DNA of 64,000 nucleotides, taken from an uncultured Bacteroidota bacterium. GTDB lineage: Bacteria > Bacteroidota > Bacteroidia > B-17B0 > Aurantibacillaceae. Under the pieces are notes generated by a model. That model searched no databases. It was not told the origin of the DNA and worked only from the letters and a program-made list of their open reading frames with translations. The DNA lies in assembly GCA_903834765.1 (NCBI GenBank), contig CAILKE010000021.1:44530-108529 (forward strand), read 5' to 3'. Below are positions 8,160 to 16,950 of the stretch, in pieces. Within the stretch, counting starts at the first letter, position 1, and each line of letters opens with the position of its first letter. Made by a program: the position numbers and the translations under genes.

Positions 8160-9707
8160 CTATCTCACTAAAATATCGCTCTTTTTCTTGGGGCGTTTAT
8201 TCTCCAACCATACAAAGTTTTTTAAACGCATTTCTTTGTCATCTATACTTTTTAAGGGCAAAACGGTTGATTCGGGCTTATTTCTATATGTAGCTCTGTC
8301 AACTCCACCGGTATTGAACCAAACTGATAGGTCGCTGCAAATGGTTTTATTTACGCCTTTATAATTCTTTTTTTCTTTTACATAGTAAATAATTTGCGCA
8401 TTCCCAATAACGTTTAATTTTCTAATGGTATCCTTTTCTATAAAACCTTCTATGCGCTTTCCTTCAATTTGATTGAATTTATTTTCATCCAGACTATCTA
8501 CTTTTTGTATAACGATTGCATTACCAATTAATTCAAATGATTTCACGCTTTTCTTTCCAGTTACTAAATTTATTTGTTTAGCCGTTACTTGACCATTGTT
8601 AGTCCATAATACTGGTGAATTGTAAAGTTTCATTAAGGAGTCGTGAGAACTATACCCTAATGAATCGCATAATCCTTGCAAATCTTTTTTATAAATTTTC
8701 ACATGCCTGAATGCTTTCATATAAGAATGCAAGGAATCAGGTTGATTGTATAATAGGGTATCTCCCGAAACAAATAGAGTGTCTAATTCTATAACTCTTC
8801 CATAAATAGCATTTCCTGTAACTAGAGCTCTATTTCCTTTTTCGTAGTGTTCAGCAAAATTTCCAAGAATAAATGATTTAGAATTATTAGAAGTATCAAT
8901 AATCTGAACATTTTTAATTGCTCTACCATATCCTTTTTTACGATCATAAAAAATACTATCTCCTAATAATTTTTGTGTTTTGGTAACAATCACGGCATTT
9001 TTACTAAAACGTGAGATCTCTTTATCTGTATCGTACCAGCCATTTTCGCAGTATATGTAATTTTCTTTGCTAATGATAATAGAAGGCCCAAGGAAGTAAG
9101 ATGTTTTGTTAATAGTATTGTATCGCAAGGTATCACCACTCATTTTATATTTAGGATTAACTAAGGTTACATCGTAATGAAAAGTTACATCTTTAGTTGC
9201 TGAATAGTAATGTCCATTTTTACTTTTCAGTGTATTCTCCTTATTTACAATCGTTCCGCCATCATAATAACTTGCAACGGAATTACCAACATCATAAATG
9301 AGATTAGTTGTAGTAAGCGTCATTTCTTTTTCGATACATCGCACATTCCCCTTTAAATTGGCCAGTTTAGTAGTAGCGTCATATCTTAAGGAGTCGCCAT
9401 ATAAAAAAATACTATCGCCTTTAATGATGCTGATATGACCGTATGCTTCTAATTTTTTGTTACTATATAAATAAGCACTATCGCAGCGCATTACAGCACC
9501 TTCATGTTCGCACTCTACATTGCCAATAAGGCGTTGCGCATCAATGCCACGTGATTTATCAAATACCAATCGGTTTGCATGATTAATCTTAATGAGTTTG
9601 CCTTGTTCTGTTTTAATTGTTGATTGAGAAAAGCCTATAAGAGAATAGAAAAACATCTGCAAGAAAAGAGCGAGTTTATTATGTGATATAGAGAATAGGT
9701 TGGTCAT
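8160..9707 (-). CDS. OstA-like (LptA/LptD-N related) protein
   Basis: 515 residues. A signal peptide ends near GFSQS. The body is a ladder of short beta repeats of the OstA type, with phrases such as VTGNAIYG, LIGNAIVI, VIGNAQII and LKGNVRCI, where a hydrophobic-x-GN pattern recurs every 20-30 residues. This beta-jellyroll ladder is used by LptA, LptC and the LptD N-terminus to bridge lipopolysaccharide across the periplasm. Bacteroidota commonly carry such an OstA-like protein, longer than LptA, and it is the likely lipopolysaccharide transport bridge here; the precise role is inferred. It lies 57 bp downstream of no other gene on its strand, and is divergent from rlmD. Confidence 0.85.
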   Translation of the reverse strand: MTNLFSISHNKLALFLQMFFYSLIGFSQSTIKTEQGKLIKINHANRLVFDKSRGIDAQRLIGNVECEHEGAVMRCDSAYLYSNKKLEAYGHISIIKGDSIFLYGDSLRYDATTKLANLKGNVRCIEKEMTLTTTNLIYDVGNSVASYYDGGTIVNKENTLKSKNGHYYSATKDVTFHYDVTLVNPKYKMSGDTLRYNTINKTSYFLGPSIIISKENYIYCENGWYDTDKEISRFSKNAVIVTKTQKLLGDSIFYDRKKGYGRAIKNVQIIDTSNNSKSFILGNFAEHYEKGNRALVTGNAIYGRVIELDTLFVSGDTLLYNQPDSLHSYMKAFRHVKIYKKDLQGLCDSLGYSSHDSLMKLYNSPVLWTNNGQVTAKQINLVTGKKSVKSFELIGNAIVIQKVDSLDENKFNQIEGKRIEGFIEKDTIRKLNVIGNAQIIYYVKEKKNYKGVNKTICSDLSVWFNTGGVDRATYRNKPESTVLPLKSIDDKEMRLKNFVWLENKRPKKKSDILVR

Positions 9708-9829
9708 TTTTTGAGTTCATAAATTTAATCATATATATCTTATTTGACTGAATGTTAGCTTTTTTTAAGAAATAGTCATGTATATGACAAAGTTTCAAGT
9801 ATAATCTTTCATCTTTTGCCCTGTTCTTA

Positions 9830-9837
9830 TATCTTTG
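9830..9837 (+). promoter_or_regulatory. -7 promoter box of rlmD (TATCTTTG)
   Basis: TATCTTTG matches the Bacteroidota -7 consensus TAnnTTTG exactly. A TTTC, similar to the -33 element TTTG, ends 19 nt upstream at 9810. Transcription would start about 4-7 nt downstream, at or next to the ATG at 9844, so the mRNA would be leaderless or nearly so. Confidence 0.6.
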
Positions 9838-9843
9838 CAGGCT

Positions 9844-11250
9844 ATGAGTAAAATAAAAAAAAATATCTTTGTTGAAAATGCCCCAATAGTTGATATATCT
9901 TCCGAAGGTAAATCTGTAGCTAAAGTTGATGGCATGGTAATCTTTGTAGATGGCGGTGTACCAGGTGATGTTGCAGATGTTCTAATAACACGTAAAAAAA
10001 ATAATTACGCCGAAGGCCATATTGTTACCATTCATAAACCTTCCGAAAACCGTATAGAACCTAAATGTGAGCATTTCGGCCATTGTGGTGGTTGTAAGTG
10101 GCAACATATGGATTATGAAACACAATTGGTATTTAAACAAAAAACAGTAGCAGATGCATTAACACGCATTGGTCACTTAGATATATCAACCTTAAAACCA
10201 ATTTTCGCTAATAAAGAAAACTATTTCTACCGAAATAAATTGGAGTTTTCTTTTTCTGATAAAAAGTGGTTAACTAACGAAGAGGTTAAAAGTGGCGTTG
10301 AGATTGATAATCGGAACGCGTTAGGATTTCACATCCCTAAAATGTTCGATAAAATTTTGGATATTCAGAATTGTTATCTTCAGGCAGAACCTTCCAATTC
10401 TATTCGTAATCACATTCGTGATTTTGCTAATAAACATGGCCTTACCTTCTTTAATGTTAGAAATAAAACTGGGTTGTTAAGGACTCTCATGATTCGTTCA
10501 TCCAGCAATGGTGAGCTTATGGTATTAATACAGTTTTTTGATAACGAACCAGGCAATATAACTCTATTATTGAACCATTTAAAAACAACCTTTCCGCAAA
10601 TTACTTCTCTGCAATATGTTGTTAATCAAAAAGGGAATGATACACTTCAAGATCTTGATATCGTTACGTTTCACGGTAGAGATCATATTTTTGAAGAAAT
10701 GGAAGGACTTAAATTTAAAATTTCTGCTAAATCATTCTATCAAACAAATTCGCCACAAGCATACGAATTATATAAGATAACACGAGATCTATGCGGATTA
10801 ACAGGCAACGAAGTAGTTTATGATTTATATACTGGTACTGGAACGATTGCTAATTTTGTGGCTAAGCAAGCTAAAAAGGTTGTAGGTATTGAGTATGTGC
10901 CTGATGCTACCATAGACGCTAAAGCTAATTCCGAATTAAATGGTATTACCAACACTACATTTTTTGCAGGTGATATGAAAGACGTTTTAAATAATGATTT
11001 TATTACCTTGCATGGTAAGCCTGATGTTATCATTACTGATCCGCCGCGAGCTGGCATGCATGTGGATGTTGTAGCAGTTATTTTAAAAGCCGCCCCTCAA
11101 AAAATAGTATATGTTAGTTGTAATTCTGCCACACAGGCTCGTGATTTAGAGATGATGATGGGACAATATGAAATCCAAAATATACAGCCAGTAGATATGT
11201 TTCCGCAAACAGCACATGTTGAAAATGTTGTTTTATTAATAAAAAAATAA
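9844..11250 (+). CDS. rlmD: 23S rRNA (uracil-5-)-methyltransferase, RlmD/RumA family
   Basis: 468 residues from the ATG at 9844. A TTG nine bases earlier also opens the frame but lies inside the promoter box, so I reject it. Domains: an N-terminal TRAM domain (about 5-62); an iron-sulfur cluster motif with C75, C81 and C84 plus a later Cys in ILDIQNCYL; a SAM-dependent methyltransferase domain with DLYTGTGTIANFVA; DPPRAGM; and the catalytic Cys in VYVSCNSATQARDL. It methylates U1939 or U747-type positions of 23S rRNA; which one cannot be read from the sequence, since single Bacteroidota RlmD-like enzymes may differ from the E. coli pair. Monocistronic or read with the small gene 200 bp further on. 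Confidence 0.92.
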   Translation: MSKIKKNIFVENAPIVDISSEGKSVAKVDGMVIFVDGGVPGDVADVLITRKKNNYAEGHIVTIHKPSENRIEPKCEHFGHCGGCKWQHMDYETQLVFKQKTVADALTRIGHLDISTLKPIFANKENYFYRNKLEFSFSDKKWLTNEEVKSGVEIDNRNALGFHIPKMFDKILDIQNCYLQAEPSNSIRNHIRDFANKHGLTFFNVRNKTGLLRTLMIRSSSNGELMVLIQFFDNEPGNITLLLNHLKTTFPQITSLQYVVNQKGNDTLQDLDIVTFHGRDHIFEEMEGLKFKISAKSFYQTNSPQAYELYKITRDLCGLTGNEVVYDLYTGTGTIANFVAKQAKKVVGIEYVPDATIDAKANSELNGITNTTFFAGDMKDVLNNDFITLHGKPDVIITDPPRAGMHVDVVAVILKAAPQKIVYVSCNSATQARDLEMMMGQYEIQNIQPVDMFPQTAHVENVVLLIKK

Positions 11251-11418
11251 GAGAGTAGTTGATATAATAACTTTCGCTAAAGAAACTTATTTTAATGATT
11301 TTCGACACCTAAATATGTGATTCATCATAAATTTGATGTACTTTTTCTAAATTGTTTATTCTTTTTTTTAATTTAGTGTAACCATTTTTTTTTAAATTGG
11401 TTTAACTCTTTATAACTT

Positions 11419-11439
11419 ACCACTAACCACTAACCACTA
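11419..11439. repeat. three tandem copies of ACCACTA
   Basis: Three exact 7-bp copies in a row, 13 bp before the ATG at 11453. Similar low-complexity near-repeats (AACTCA) precede prmA at about 3224-3258. Too short for a mobile element; probably slippage-prone leader DNA. Confidence 0.75.
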
Positions 11440-11452
11440 AATACTTATAAAT

Positions 11453-11737
11453 ATGATTAATTCATTCGAGAAAATAGAAAAAGAGGCAATTGAAAACTTA
11501 AAATTTCCGCATAATGAAGTTTTGTCAGATAAGGATTTGATTAAAGAAAGATCTTCAGAATTAAATAGAGCTTTAGCCTTAGGAAATCTGGAACACACCA
11601 AAATTAAAATTTATTTCGAGGATGATCAAGCTCGAAAACAAGTAGAAACAACTGTTTGGGGTGTGACGGATAAACGAGTGATATTAAAGCAAGGGGTTGT
11701 TATTCCTATTCACCGCGTACACAAAATTTCTTTATAA
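11453..11737 (+). CDS. small conserved protein of unknown function
   Basis: 94 residues, no signal peptide or membrane helix. The N-terminal half is helical and charged (FEKIEKEAIENLKFPHNEVL); the C-terminal half is beta-rich (TKIKIYFEDDQ, ETTVWGVTDKRVILKQG, VIPIHRVHKI). The ending WGVTDKRVILKQGVVIPIHR resembles a small barrel or PH-like strand pattern, and I believe close relatives occur across Flavobacteriia, but I assign no function. A perfect hairpin terminator lies 26 bp after the stop, so it is the last gene of its unit. The 200-bp leader between rlmD and this gene holds only T-rich tracts and the ACCACTA triplet. Confidence 0.8.
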   Translation: MINSFEKIEKEAIENLKFPHNEVLSDKDLIKERSSELNRALALGNLEHTKIKIYFEDDQARKQVETTVWGVTDKRVILKQGVVIPIHRVHKISL

Positions 11738-11762
11738 TAGAATTCAGCTTTATACTCTTCAC

Positions 11763-11794
11763 AAAACCCTCTGATATTAATATCAGAGGGTTTT
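11763..11794. terminator. bidirectional intrinsic terminator
   Basis: A perfect 32-nt palindrome: AAAA, a 12-nt arm starting CCCTCTGATATT, its exact complement, TTTT. It lies between convergent genes (11453 plus, 11819 minus), has a T-run on either strand, and should stop transcription from both sides. Confidence 0.92.
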
Positions 11795-11818
11795 TACTTT
11801 ATTTATAATCATCTTAAT

Positions 11819-14800
11819 TTAATTCACTTTGGGGAACACGCTAACATGACCTGTTTTTTTGAACTTGATTCCTCCCAAAGACACTGATTCAATTTGGTAT
11901 GTATAAACTCCTTGTTGGCAAATAGCTCCTTTGTATTTTCCATCCCATCCTAATTTGGTGTCTGTTTCTTGGAAAATCTCAACGCCCCATCTATCAAAGA
12001 TACTCATGTTGATTTGAGCTAATCCCCAACCCTTTGGCATAAAATATTCATTATCTAAATCCCCATTTGGAGTAAACGCATTAGGAATAAAAATATCCCA
12101 GTTTTTTGTAATGGTAATACAAACATCATCGTAATTTTTACAACCAAATTGATCTTCCGCTTCTAACGTGTAACAAGTAGTTTGTAACGGATGCACTTCA
12201 ACAATAGGACAGTAATTACAAATTAACGGCACGCCATCAGGAGACAAAAATCCAACAGGAACATTGCCTGTTCCATGTAACACATAGGATTCATCAAAGT
12301 TTATTGTTGTATCTTTACCAGCATATAATGATGGAAGTGGAAGAACAATTATTTGTACTGTATTTGTTCCAGGACATAATCCTCCATTCGATGCAGTGAT
12401 TGTATAAATAGTAGTTGAGTTTGGCTGAGCCAGTGTAATCGATGAAGTAGGACTTGTTAAGCCATTAGCAGGATTCCAATTATAAGTATCGCCACCTGAA
12501 GCATTAATAATCGTAGACTCATTTAAGCAAATGGTATCATTTCTACTTACAGTTACGGTTACGTTAGGAATAACATTAACCGTAATAATGGCATTAGAAT
12601 TACAAGATACAGTACCTATAGTATTAGAGCCAAAAACATTGTAAGTAGTATTAATTATAGGAGATGCGACCACACTAGCTCCATTAGGAGAGTTTAAAGA
12701 AGCAGCAGGCGACCAAGTATAAGTATTTGCACCAATTACAGATAAAGTAGAAGATTTTCCAGAACAAATAGAAGAAGGGTTGGAAGATATTGATAGGCTT
12801 GGAACTTGCACAATAGAAACAGTTACCGTTGTAAAACTGCTACAACCTTGTACATTGGCACCAACGATAGTGTATGTTGTTGTAGAATTAGGATTCGCAG
12901 TTACGTTAGCTCCAGTGATAGGAGTTAAACCAGCTGCAGGACTCCAAGTATAGGTATTAGCACCTGACGCATTTAACGGAGCACTGCTACCAGAACAAAT
13001 TGTCGGGCTATTTGCAACAGTAATAACAGGAGTAGTTGTAACGGTAACTACCACTTGCGCAGAATTAGAACAAGTTCCGGTAGCACCAATAACGGTATAG
13101 GTTTGAGACGAAGACGGTGTGGCTGTAACAGTGCTTCCAGTTGGTGAATTTAATGTTAAGCTAGGAGTCCACGTATATCCTGCTGCGCCACTTGCATTAA
13201 GAGCAGTATTACCAAATGGACAAATTGTTGGGCTATTAGCTGATGCAGCAACAACAACTGTATTAGAAACAGTTATAGTTACTGTATTACTGCCCGCACA
13301 TGACCCGCTCGCTCCATCAACAGTATATGTAGTAGTAATAGTTGGAGTTGAAATAACCGTCCCACTCGTGTTGGTATTTAAAAATAAATTGGGTGTCCAC
13401 GTATAATTGGAAGCACCGCTTGCAATAAACGTATGGGCCGTATTTGGGCATACTGTAAAGTCTGGAGATACGTTCACTGTTATAGTTCCTCCAGTTACAA
13501 TGGAAGCAGTTGCTGAACTAATACACCCAAGAATATTTGTACCTGTTACAGTATATGTTGTACTTAAAGTTGGTGAAGCAATTACATTGGATCCATTTAC
13601 AGTGTTTAAAGAGGCTCCAGGGCTCCATGTATAAGTGTTTGCTCCCGTTGCTGAAATGGTAGAAGAAGAACCTGGGCAAATAGTTAGGTTAGGTGATGTT
13701 AAAATAGTTGGAGTACTTGAAACGAATAAAGATACAGTGGTTGAATCTAAGCAACCGCCAGAATTACTTCCAACGATGGTATATATTTCTGTAGCTAAAG
13801 GAGAGGCAATTACGGAAGTTCCAAAAGAAGTGTTTAAGTTAGTGGCATTACTCCAAGTATAAGTAGTTGCTCCGTTTGCATTAAGTGTTGCAGAAGTTCC
13901 TGCACAAATTGTTTGAGAACTAACAGAAATAGTTGGATTAGCAACAACAGTAATTGAACTTGTTGCAGAATTAGTGCAAGTTCCATTAGTTCCAATTACG
14001 CTATATGTTATATTATTAGATGGGTTTGCAACTACAACGGATCCTGAGGTTGAACTGAGGCCAGATGTAGGAGACCATGTATAAGATGAACCACCGTTAA
14101 CAGTTAAGGTATTACTTTGCCCATTACATATAGAAAATGAATTTACCGTAATAGTAGGAATTATGCTTGACGTAAGTGTTAAAATTGTATTGATGGTGCA
14201 TGCATTTGCATCTTTTGATGAAATAGTATAACTGCCACTTGATAAATTTGAAAAAGTAGAAACAGCAGAATAGCTTCCATTATTAATTGAAAAAGAATAA
14301 CCAGGAGTTCCTCCTAATGAACTTGCAGTGATGCTACCATTACTTGCCCCACAAGTTGGATTAAATGAATTTGTTGTAAGAGTCAACGCTGGAGGCGCAG
14401 TAATTGTTAATGTTTTTGTAATTGTAGTTGAACATGTTGCATTAGCCAATGAAACTGTGTAATTACCTGCACATAAACTATTAATCGAATTTCCAGAAGA
14501 TCCTCCAGGACTCCATGCATAAGTATATATTCCATCACCACCAGTTATTTGTGATACGGAAGCAGAGCCTGTGCATGCGCCATCACAAAGATTGTTTACT
14601 GATGTAATAGTGCCAGCAAGAGGAGCTAATAATTTAACAAATTGTGTAGCTATAGATGTACAAGCTCCTGTGGTTTGCGCTTTAATGGCGTATGTCCCAG
14701 GTGTAGTGTATGTGTGGACGGGAGGGGAGCCACCAGTATATGTAGCTGAACCATCTCCATAATCCCAAACTTGCTGGCATGTCCCAACAGATGAATTGGT

Positions 14801-15835
14801 GATTGTTGCAGTTAAGCTTGCGCCACAAACTAAAGTGGGTGTTGCAACAAATGATGCAGTTGTTCCCACAACGCAAGTTGAATTTGCAAATGAAAAAGAA
14901 AAACCAACGTTATCATTACCGTAATTTGAAATTTGAATAGCATAAGTTCTTCCGCAAATTACATTGGCTCTTGGTGAAAATTCTTTAGCTGGATTAAGAG
15001 AAAAGGCACTATTATTACAAGCAACAGTTCCTGTAATATTTTGCATCCCAAAACCAGAACTAGAACCGCCAGCGTAATTATAATTACAACAGGTAAGGGT
15101 TCCAGGACATCCAGCTGTAATATCCCATAAAGCCCAATCAAATTCGGTAGCTCCAGTTGATGCGTTATTTGGAATGGCTTTCCAGCCTAAAGAACCAGAC
15201 TGTGAAATTGTAAATTTCAGCCACACATCTTGTTGAGGCGCTGAGCCAAAACATGCTGGCTGTGTGCCAGATGAATTGCTAGGGATTGATGTTTTCGTGA
15301 AAGATGTCATACTGCAAATAGGGATTGCTTGTCCACAAGTATTTCCAGCCCCAGCAGCGGGAGGTGTAGATTTTACACATAATTGAAATGTCCCACTATT
15401 GCCCCCGTTAGAAGCTATGCCAACCCATACTTGAGTACCAGCAACAATTCCCCAAGTACTTGTTAAAATATTAGAACCAGTTGTAGTTGTACATGTTTGA
15501 AGAGCCCCTGTATTTGGACAACCTCCTGTATAAATTACTATTTGAGCATTCGTTAAAGTACCCGGTGTAATAGTAAATGTATTATTAGACCCATTGGCAA
15601 TATATGTATACCAAACAATATTTACAGGAGCTGCATTACAAGTTCCATAAAGTATATTATCTGTAACAGAATTAGCGCTTGTTCCATTAACGCAAATAGA
15701 ACCAGTAGTTAAAGAAATTTGAGAAGCAGTGCTGCAATTTGTTGATTGCGCTTTAACATAACCTAAATTAACTCCTAACAATAGAATTATGGTAATTAGT
15801 TTTGTAAAAAAATATTTTGAAGTTATATCAATCAT
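11819..15835 (-). CDS. giant T9SS type B cargo protein with PKD, SprB-like and Ig-like repeats
   Basis: 1338 residues with a signal peptide ending near YVKAQ. In order: two Cys-rich jelly-roll-like domains (about 30-160 and 160-320); a PKD domain with the WDYGDG motif (about 330-400); two SprB-type repeats (about 405-560, with the TYAWSPGG and GGTPGYSFSI signatures); eight Ig-like modules of about 75-80 residues, each with C-x-G-x-S...A-x-G-A-x-x-YTWSP...L-N...TTYTV-x-G; a ninth degenerate module; and a gliding-motility-type C-terminal domain (NAFTPNGDLDNEYF...MSIFDRWG...GWDGKYKG...QGVYTYQIE). That last domain is the CHU_C / type B sorting signal, so the protein is exported by the type IX system and probably displayed as an adhesin, as SprB is. 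The ligand is unknown. The PorP/SprF protein at 61160 is the kind of partner type B cargo needs. Confidence 0.92.
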   Translation of the reverse strand: MIDITSKYFFTKLITIILLLGVNLGYVKAQSTNCSTASQISLTTGSICVNGTSANSVTDNILYGTCNAAPVNIVWYTYIANGSNNTFTITPGTLTNAQIVIYTGGCPNTGALQTCTTTTGSNILTSTWGIVAGTQVWVGIASNGGNSGTFQLCVKSTPPAAGAGNTCGQAIPICSMTSFTKTSIPSNSSGTQPACFGSAPQQDVWLKFTISQSGSLGWKAIPNNASTGATEFDWALWDITAGCPGTLTCCNYNYAGGSSSGFGMQNITGTVACNNSAFSLNPAKEFSPRANVICGRTYAIQISNYGNDNVGFSFSFANSTCVVGTTASFVATPTLVCGASLTATITNSSVGTCQQVWDYGDGSATYTGGSPPVHTYTTPGTYAIKAQTTGACTSIATQFVKLLAPLAGTITSVNNLCDGACTGSASVSQITGGDGIYTYAWSPGGSSGNSINSLCAGNYTVSLANATCSTTITKTLTITAPPALTLTTNSFNPTCGASNGSITASSLGGTPGYSFSINNGSYSAVSTFSNLSSGSYTISSKDANACTINTILTLTSSIIPTITVNSFSICNGQSNTLTVNGGSSYTWSPTSGLSSTSGSVVVANPSNNITYSVIGTNGTCTNSATSSITVVANPTISVSSQTICAGTSATLNANGATTYTWSNATNLNTSFGTSVIASPLATEIYTIVGSNSGGCLDSTTVSLFVSSTPTILTSPNLTICPGSSSTISATGANTYTWSPGASLNTVNGSNVIASPTLSTTYTVTGTNILGCISSATASIVTGGTITVNVSPDFTVCPNTAHTFIASGASNYTWTPNLFLNTNTSGTVISTPTITTTYTVDGASGSCAGSNTVTITVSNTVVVAASANSPTICPFGNTALNASGAAGYTWTPSLTLNSPTGSTVTATPSSSQTYTVIGATGTCSNSAQVVVTVTTTPVITVANSPTICSGSSAPLNASGANTYTWSPAAGLTPITGANVTANPNSTTTYTIVGANVQGCSSFTTVTVSIVQVPSLSISSNPSSICSGKSSTLSVIGANTYTWSPAASLNSPNGASVVASPIINTTYNVFGSNTIGTVSCNSNAIITVNVIPNVTVTVSRNDTICLNESTIINASGGDTYNWNPANGLTSPTSSITLAQPNSTTIYTITASNGGLCPGTNTVQIIVLPLPSLYAGKDTTINFDESYVLHGTGNVPVGFLSPDGVPLICNYCPIVEVHPLQTTCYTLEAEDQFGCKNYDDVCITITKNWDIFIPNAFTPNGDLDNEYFMPKGWGLAQINMSIFDRWGVEIFQETDTKLGWDGKYKGAICQQGVYTYQIESVSLGGIKFKKTGHVSVFPKVN

Positions 15836-15858
15836 TTTGTCTACTGGTAAAATTTAAA

Positions 15859-16179
15859 TTAATTTGAAAAATAACTTATACTTTTTATTGGTATAAAATC
15901 TACCTTTTCAATAGTTGAATAAGGCAATATCATAACCTTGAAGTTTTGTTTAACATAAAAATAGGTGGTGTCAGTTTGGTGCCTTTTATCTTGAATATTT
16001 TTCAACATATCAAATGAAATAGATGGTAATTCCCTTGAATCTATAATTTGTAACTGATAAGTACCTTCTAATTTATGTAATAAGTTTTCCATATGCTTAG
16101 TGGTTTCTGACGAAGAATTCGATTGACTTTTGGATGATAAAGAGAAGCAAATACATGCTACTATATATAAAGTTTTCAT
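15859..16179 (-). CDS. small secreted protein of unknown function
   Basis: 106 residues with a short signal peptide (LYIVACICFSLSSKSQS). The mature part has a helix (SSETTKHMENLLHKLEGTYQLQIIDSRELP) and ends in a beta-rich stretch; it is not recognised. The start codon sits at the edge of a 104-bp repeat unit (CATATG at 16177-16182 spans the ATG), and the same repeat unit also precedes the gene at 63783, which likewise starts inside CATATGAAA. It lies just upstream of the giant cargo gene, 23 bp away, on the same strand, so the two are probably co-transcribed, with the promoter in or before the repeat. Confidence 0.65.
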   Translation of the reverse strand: MKTLYIVACICFSLSSKSQSNSSSETTKHMENLLHKLEGTYQLQIIDSRELPSISFDMLKNIQDKRHQTDTTYFYVKQNFKVMILPYSTIEKVDFIPIKSISYFSN

Positions 16180-16285
16180 ATGTCTAAATTATTATTTTTT
16201 ATTTACCATATGGTATAGCCAGTTTATCTTCTCCCGATAGCTATCGGGATGTGTTTGTGTTTCGGCAAACATGGCTATTTCATAT
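16177..16285. repeat. 104-bp repeat unit with 79-bp foldback element (single copy)
   Basis: One copy of the unit that is tandemly repeated at 63781-64000. From CATATG (16177) to the next CATAT (16281) the distance is 104 bp. The core, 16207-16285, has imperfect terminal inverted repeats: CATATGGTATAGCCA-GTTT on the left, and on the right the complement of CATATGAAATAGCCATGTTT. The exact central palindrome TCCCGATAGCTATCGGGA is at 16232-16249. The right end overlaps the last codons of yajQ (ATG AAA TAG), and the left end overlaps the start of the 106-residue gene. It differs from the right-edge copies at only a few bases. Confidence 0.85.
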
Positions 16286-16763
16286 TAATAAACTGTAAAG
16301 GCACTTCATAATCTCCTTTTCGACAAAGAGCAATAACAGCTTGTAAATCGCTAATATTTTTGGATGAAACCCTAATGATATCATCCATAATTTGTGCTGT
16401 AACTTTAATTTTACTGTCTTTAATATCTTTCAGAATTTTTTTTGAAGCTTCTTTTTCAATTCCTTGTCTAATTCGAATTTCCTTTTTAATTACCATTCCT
16501 GAAGAATAATGCTCTTTGCTTTCGTCTAAACAACGAGGATCTAGACCCTGTTTTATCATTCGACTATGAATAGCATCAATAATTGCGGTTAATCGCATAT
16601 CGTGCTCTGTAGTTATATTAATAATCAGATCTTTTTTATTAAAATCAACTTCACTTTTTGAATCTCGAAAATCAAAACGATTTAAAATTTCTTTTTTAGC
16701 AACATTAATGGCATTGTCTAATGTTTGAGGATCTGCTTTGCTAGTAATATCAAATGACGGCAT
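16275..16763 (-). CDS. yajQ: YajQ family nucleotide-binding protein (UPF0234)
   Basis: 162 residues, the usual size. Begins with the invariant MPSFDITSKADPQTLDNAIN and contains NRFDFRDSK, ITTEHDMRLTAI and KKEIRIRQGIEKE, all typical of YajQ. The fold is two ferredoxin-like domains. Members have been reported to bind cyclic-di-GMP in some bacteria; whether this one does is open. The final codons ATG AAA TAG coincide with the end of a repeated 104-bp unit, so the repeat either landed at the stop codon or was derived from this junction. Confidence 0.93.
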   Translation of the reverse strand: MPSFDITSKADPQTLDNAINVAKKEILNRFDFRDSKSEVDFNKKDLIINITTEHDMRLTAIIDAIHSRMIKQGLDPRCLDESKEHYSSGMVIKKEIRIRQGIEKEASKKILKDIKDSKIKVTAQIMDDIIRVSSKNISDLQAVIALCRKGDYEVPLQFINMK

Positions 16764-16950
16764 CTTTAATTATTTTTTTTGTTAAATTTATTAATCTAGT
16801 TTAGCGAATTTACTACTTTTTGTTTGTAAGATTGAATTCCTTAATTTTTTTCTTCTATCCAATACCTATAATTCGAAAATAATTTGTTTGTAAAATGTGA
16901 ATCAATTATAAATTGCTATCAATATATTTGAGGTAAGACAAAAAATTACT

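Noticed and set aside
13119..13862. Three consecutive open frames on the plus strand (95, 75 and 75 codons)
   Set aside because: They lie antisense to the Ig-like repeat array of the 1338-residue cargo gene; the regular codon pattern of the repeats keeps the opposite frame open. The translated products have no protein-like features.
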